Shown here: positions 4,910 through 6,371 of the stretch, piece by piece | Numbering within the stretch: the first letter of the stretch is position 1 | Layout: every line of letters starts with the position of its first letter | NCBI GenBank assembly: GCA_937138275.1 | Contig: CAKZOY010000009.1 | Coordinates: forward strand, 1-6,371 | Source of the DNA: an uncultured Chloroflexota bacterium | GTDB taxonomy: Bacteria > Chloroflexota > Anaerolineae > B4-G1 > DUEL01 | Length of the DNA stretch: 6,371 nt | Reading direction: 5' to 3' | Notes under the pieces: model-generated | What the model saw: only the letters and a program-made list of their open reading frames with translations | Database searches by the model: none | Told to the model about the DNA's origin: nothing | Made by a program: the position numbers and the translations under genes

Positions 4910-6155
4910 ACTCCCTTATGGACACAGGACCCTGTGCGCCGCCGTCCCGGAGCGCAACCTGGTTGGCGTGTATGTCCCGCAACCGGTCCCGGCCTGTGCC
5001 GACCCGGAGGCGGAAATCGCCCGCGCGCTGGCTGAGCCCCTGGGTGCGCCGCCCCTGCGGACGCTGGCACGCCCGGGCGAACGGGTGGTTGTTCTGATAG
5101 ACGACCACACCCGCGCCACACCGACCGCTCGTATCCTTCCCCCTGTGCTAGAGGAACTGCTTCGCGGCGGCGTCCGCCCGGAAGATATCACCATCCTGAT
5201 CGCCCACGGCACCCACCGCCCAAGTACCGATGAGGAAATGCGGGCGAAGGTTGGAGAAGAGATCGTCCGCCAGTTCCGGATAGAACGACATCAGTGCACC
5301 GACGAGCAGAGCCAGGTGTTCGTGGGGCTGACCAGTTGGGGGACGCCGGTCTGGGTCAACCGGACCGTTCTGGAGGCAGATCGGCGTATCGGGATTGGGC
5401 ACATCGGCCCCAGTCCGTACGCCGGTTATTCCGGAGGTTACAAACTGATTCTCCCTGGCGTAGCGGCACTGGATACCGTCAACGCCAATCATAGCCTCGT
5501 CCCCCTGGGTTTCCGTCGGCCGGGGCGCGTGGACATCCCTTGCCGCCTGGATATAGACGAGGCCGGACGGATGGTCGGGCTGGACTTCGTGGTGAATGTG
5601 GTCCTCTGCCAGAATGAGCGGATCGCGCGGGCGTTTGCCGGTGCACCGGAAGAGGTGTACCGGGAAGGAGTAGCGCTGGCGCGGAAAGTGTACGAAGTCA
5701 CCGTTCCCCCCGATATGGATATCGCCATCACTGCCGGTTACCCCTACGACCTGGACCTCTACCAGGCCGTGCGGGCGGTGGAGTACGCCGATGCGGTGGT
5801 GCGGCCGGGAGGAAACATCCTGCTGGTGGCGGCCTGCCCGGAGGGCATCGGCGGCGATGACTTCTACCGCCTGATGGCCGATTCATCCAAACGGCCCGAC
5901 GATTTCCTGCGGGATGTAGTACGCCGCAACGGGATGGTCACCTTCGCCGTACTGGGCTATGCCCTGGCGCGTATCAAGGCGGAGAAGCGCCTGTGCATAG
6001 TGACAGAGGGCATTCCCTCTGCCGATTTAGAGGCCATGGGGATCACCCCCTTCCCGTCGTTACAGGCAGGAATAGACCAACTGCTCCAGGAGCACGGCCC
6101 CGAGACGCGGGTGGCGGTATTCCCTATGGGTTCCTCTACTATACCCGTTATGTAA
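4893..6155 (+). CDS. larA: LarA-family nickel-pincer-nucleotide racemase/epimerase homologue
   Basis: This 420-residue protein has full LarA (DUF2088) length and layout. The LarA family uses a nickel-pincer nucleotide bound to a Lys to invert the 2-carbon of hydroxy acids by hydride transfer. Seen here: DDHTRATP with D71 and R74 (L. plantarum LarA D72, R75), HGTHRP with H108, YSGGYKLILPG with K184 (cofactor attachment), NANH with H200 (nickel ligand), and YQAVR with Q291 and R294 (Q295, K298 in LarA). The catalytic His174 position is S174 (GPSPYAGYSGG), and the Lys298 position is Arg. The fold and cofactor should therefore be kept, but substrate or mechanism may differ; the symbol is a family label, not proof of lactate racemase. 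The cofactor makers LarB, LarC and LarE are not in the window. The ATG at 4893 follows GGAG (4882-4885) by 7 bases and overlaps the regulator gene. The reference numbering is from memory. Confidence 0.88.
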   Translation: MHREIELPYGHRTLCAAVPERNLVGVYVPQPVPACADPEAEIARALAEPLGAPPLRTLARPGERVVVLIDDHTRATPTARILPPVLEELLRGGVRPEDITILIAHGTHRPSTDEEMRAKVGEEIVRQFRIERHQCTDEQSQVFVGLTSWGTPVWVNRTVLEADRRIGIGHIGPSPYAGYSGGYKLILPGVAALDTVNANHSLVPLGFRRPGRVDIPCRLDIDEAGRMVGLDFVVNVVLCQNERIARAFAGAPEEVYREGVALARKVYEVTVPPDMDIAITAGYPYDLDLYQAVRAVEYADAVVRPGGNILLVAACPEGIGGDDFYRLMADSSKRPDDFLRDVVRRNGMVTFAVLGYALARIKAEKRLCIVTEGIPSADLEAMGITPFPSLQAGIDQLLQEHGPETRVAVFPMGSSTIPVM

Positions 6156-6371
6156 AAATACGCCATCTTCAGTCTACGGTTCGCTCAATTTCGGGCCAGT
6201 TACGAAAATTTGGAGCAGCGACTCCAGCAAGGAAGAGTTCTGGAATCCGAACAGGCTTTCTGGTTTCCGGATTGCGGGATTCCGAATTGGGAAAAGGCCT
6301 TTTGTCTCCCCTTTTTTTCTTGCCTGGAGGGGCAGAGAGAAAAGGGGGAGAGGGGGTTTGCGGGCGGCGGC
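6156..6371. other. Non-coding tail after the LarA-family gene
   Basis: No supported gene is visible. It contains GGAATCC (6242-6248) facing GGATTCC (6277-6283), a loop-less palindrome AAAAGGCCTTTT (6292-6303), and a T7 run (6312-6318) inside a CCCCTTTT (6308-6315) / AAAAGGGG (6340-6347) inverted repeat. One of these could end the GntR-LarA transcript, but none is a standard stem plus T-run. Confidence 0.4.
6352..6371 (+). repeat. Possible left arm of another GC palindrome, cut by window end
   Basis: The last 20 bases run GGGGGTTTGCGGGCGGCGGC, the same GGGGTTT-to-GGCGGC layout as the left arms at 2178-2195, 3936-3956 and 4054-4071. The matching right arm would lie outside the window. Confidence 0.35.

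Noticed and set aside
1..6371. tRNA or rRNA genes, and a toxin, phage or defence system
   Set aside because: No cloverleaf, rRNA core sequence or relevant protein family is visible; all sizeable supported genes are metabolic, regulatory or housekeeping.

Overview
This is a G+C-rich bacterial window (roughly 60-65% by eye). All six recognisable genes lie on the + strand, and separate transcription units are divided by strongly palindromic, non-coding DNA. DUF2905, a DUF72 protein, an FCD-type GntR regulator next to a LarA homologue, and the abundant GC-palindromic repeats together suggest a Chloroflexota-like (perhaps thermophilic) or similar deep-branching environmental bacterium. That placement is inference and could be wrong.

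Layout. (1) 2-622: the 3' end of a gyrase B gene cut by the window edge. The first 68 codons are the C-terminal part of an intein that ends exactly before the TOPRIM motif TDADVDG; the rest is the C-terminal GyrB extein. A perfect 13-bp hairpin follows. (2) 720-1951: a two-gene unit, a GNAT acetyltransferase and a DUF72 protein, joined by a 4-base GTGA stop/start overlap. (3) 1952-2336: a non-coding gap with a 139-bp inverted-repeat element (copy A, - orientation) and a candidate promoter. (4) 2337-3618: a GlmS-like double-SIS sugar-phosphate enzyme without a glutaminase domain, followed 13 bases later by a small DUF2905 membrane protein. (5) 3619-4222: 604 bases without a convincing gene. It holds small hairpins, a 21-bp perfect palindrome, a second copy of the same element (copy B, + orientation, 138 bp) and a near-consensus promoter overlapped by palindromic operator half-sites. 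(6) 4223-6155: a FadR/FCD-type GntR regulator overlapping by 17 bases a LarA-family (nickel-pincer nucleotide) racemase/epimerase homologue. (7) 6156-6371: a non-coding tail ending in what looks like the left half of another GC palindrome.

How the genes fit together. The GntR-LarA pair reads as a self-regulated hydroxy-acid or sugar-acid module: the repressor probably binds its own promoter and a small carboxylate ligand, and LarA interconverts stereoisomers of that kind of acid. The LarA homologue keeps the cofactor-binding Lys and Ni-binding His, but has Ser where one of the two catalytic His should be, so its substrate or mechanism probably differs from lactate racemase. The SIS enzyme probably acts on amino-sugar phosphates. 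The most unusual parts of the window are the intein splice junction (Lys instead of the usual penultimate His) and the pair of oppositely oriented MITE-like elements, each ending 14-16 bases upstream of a predicted -35 box.
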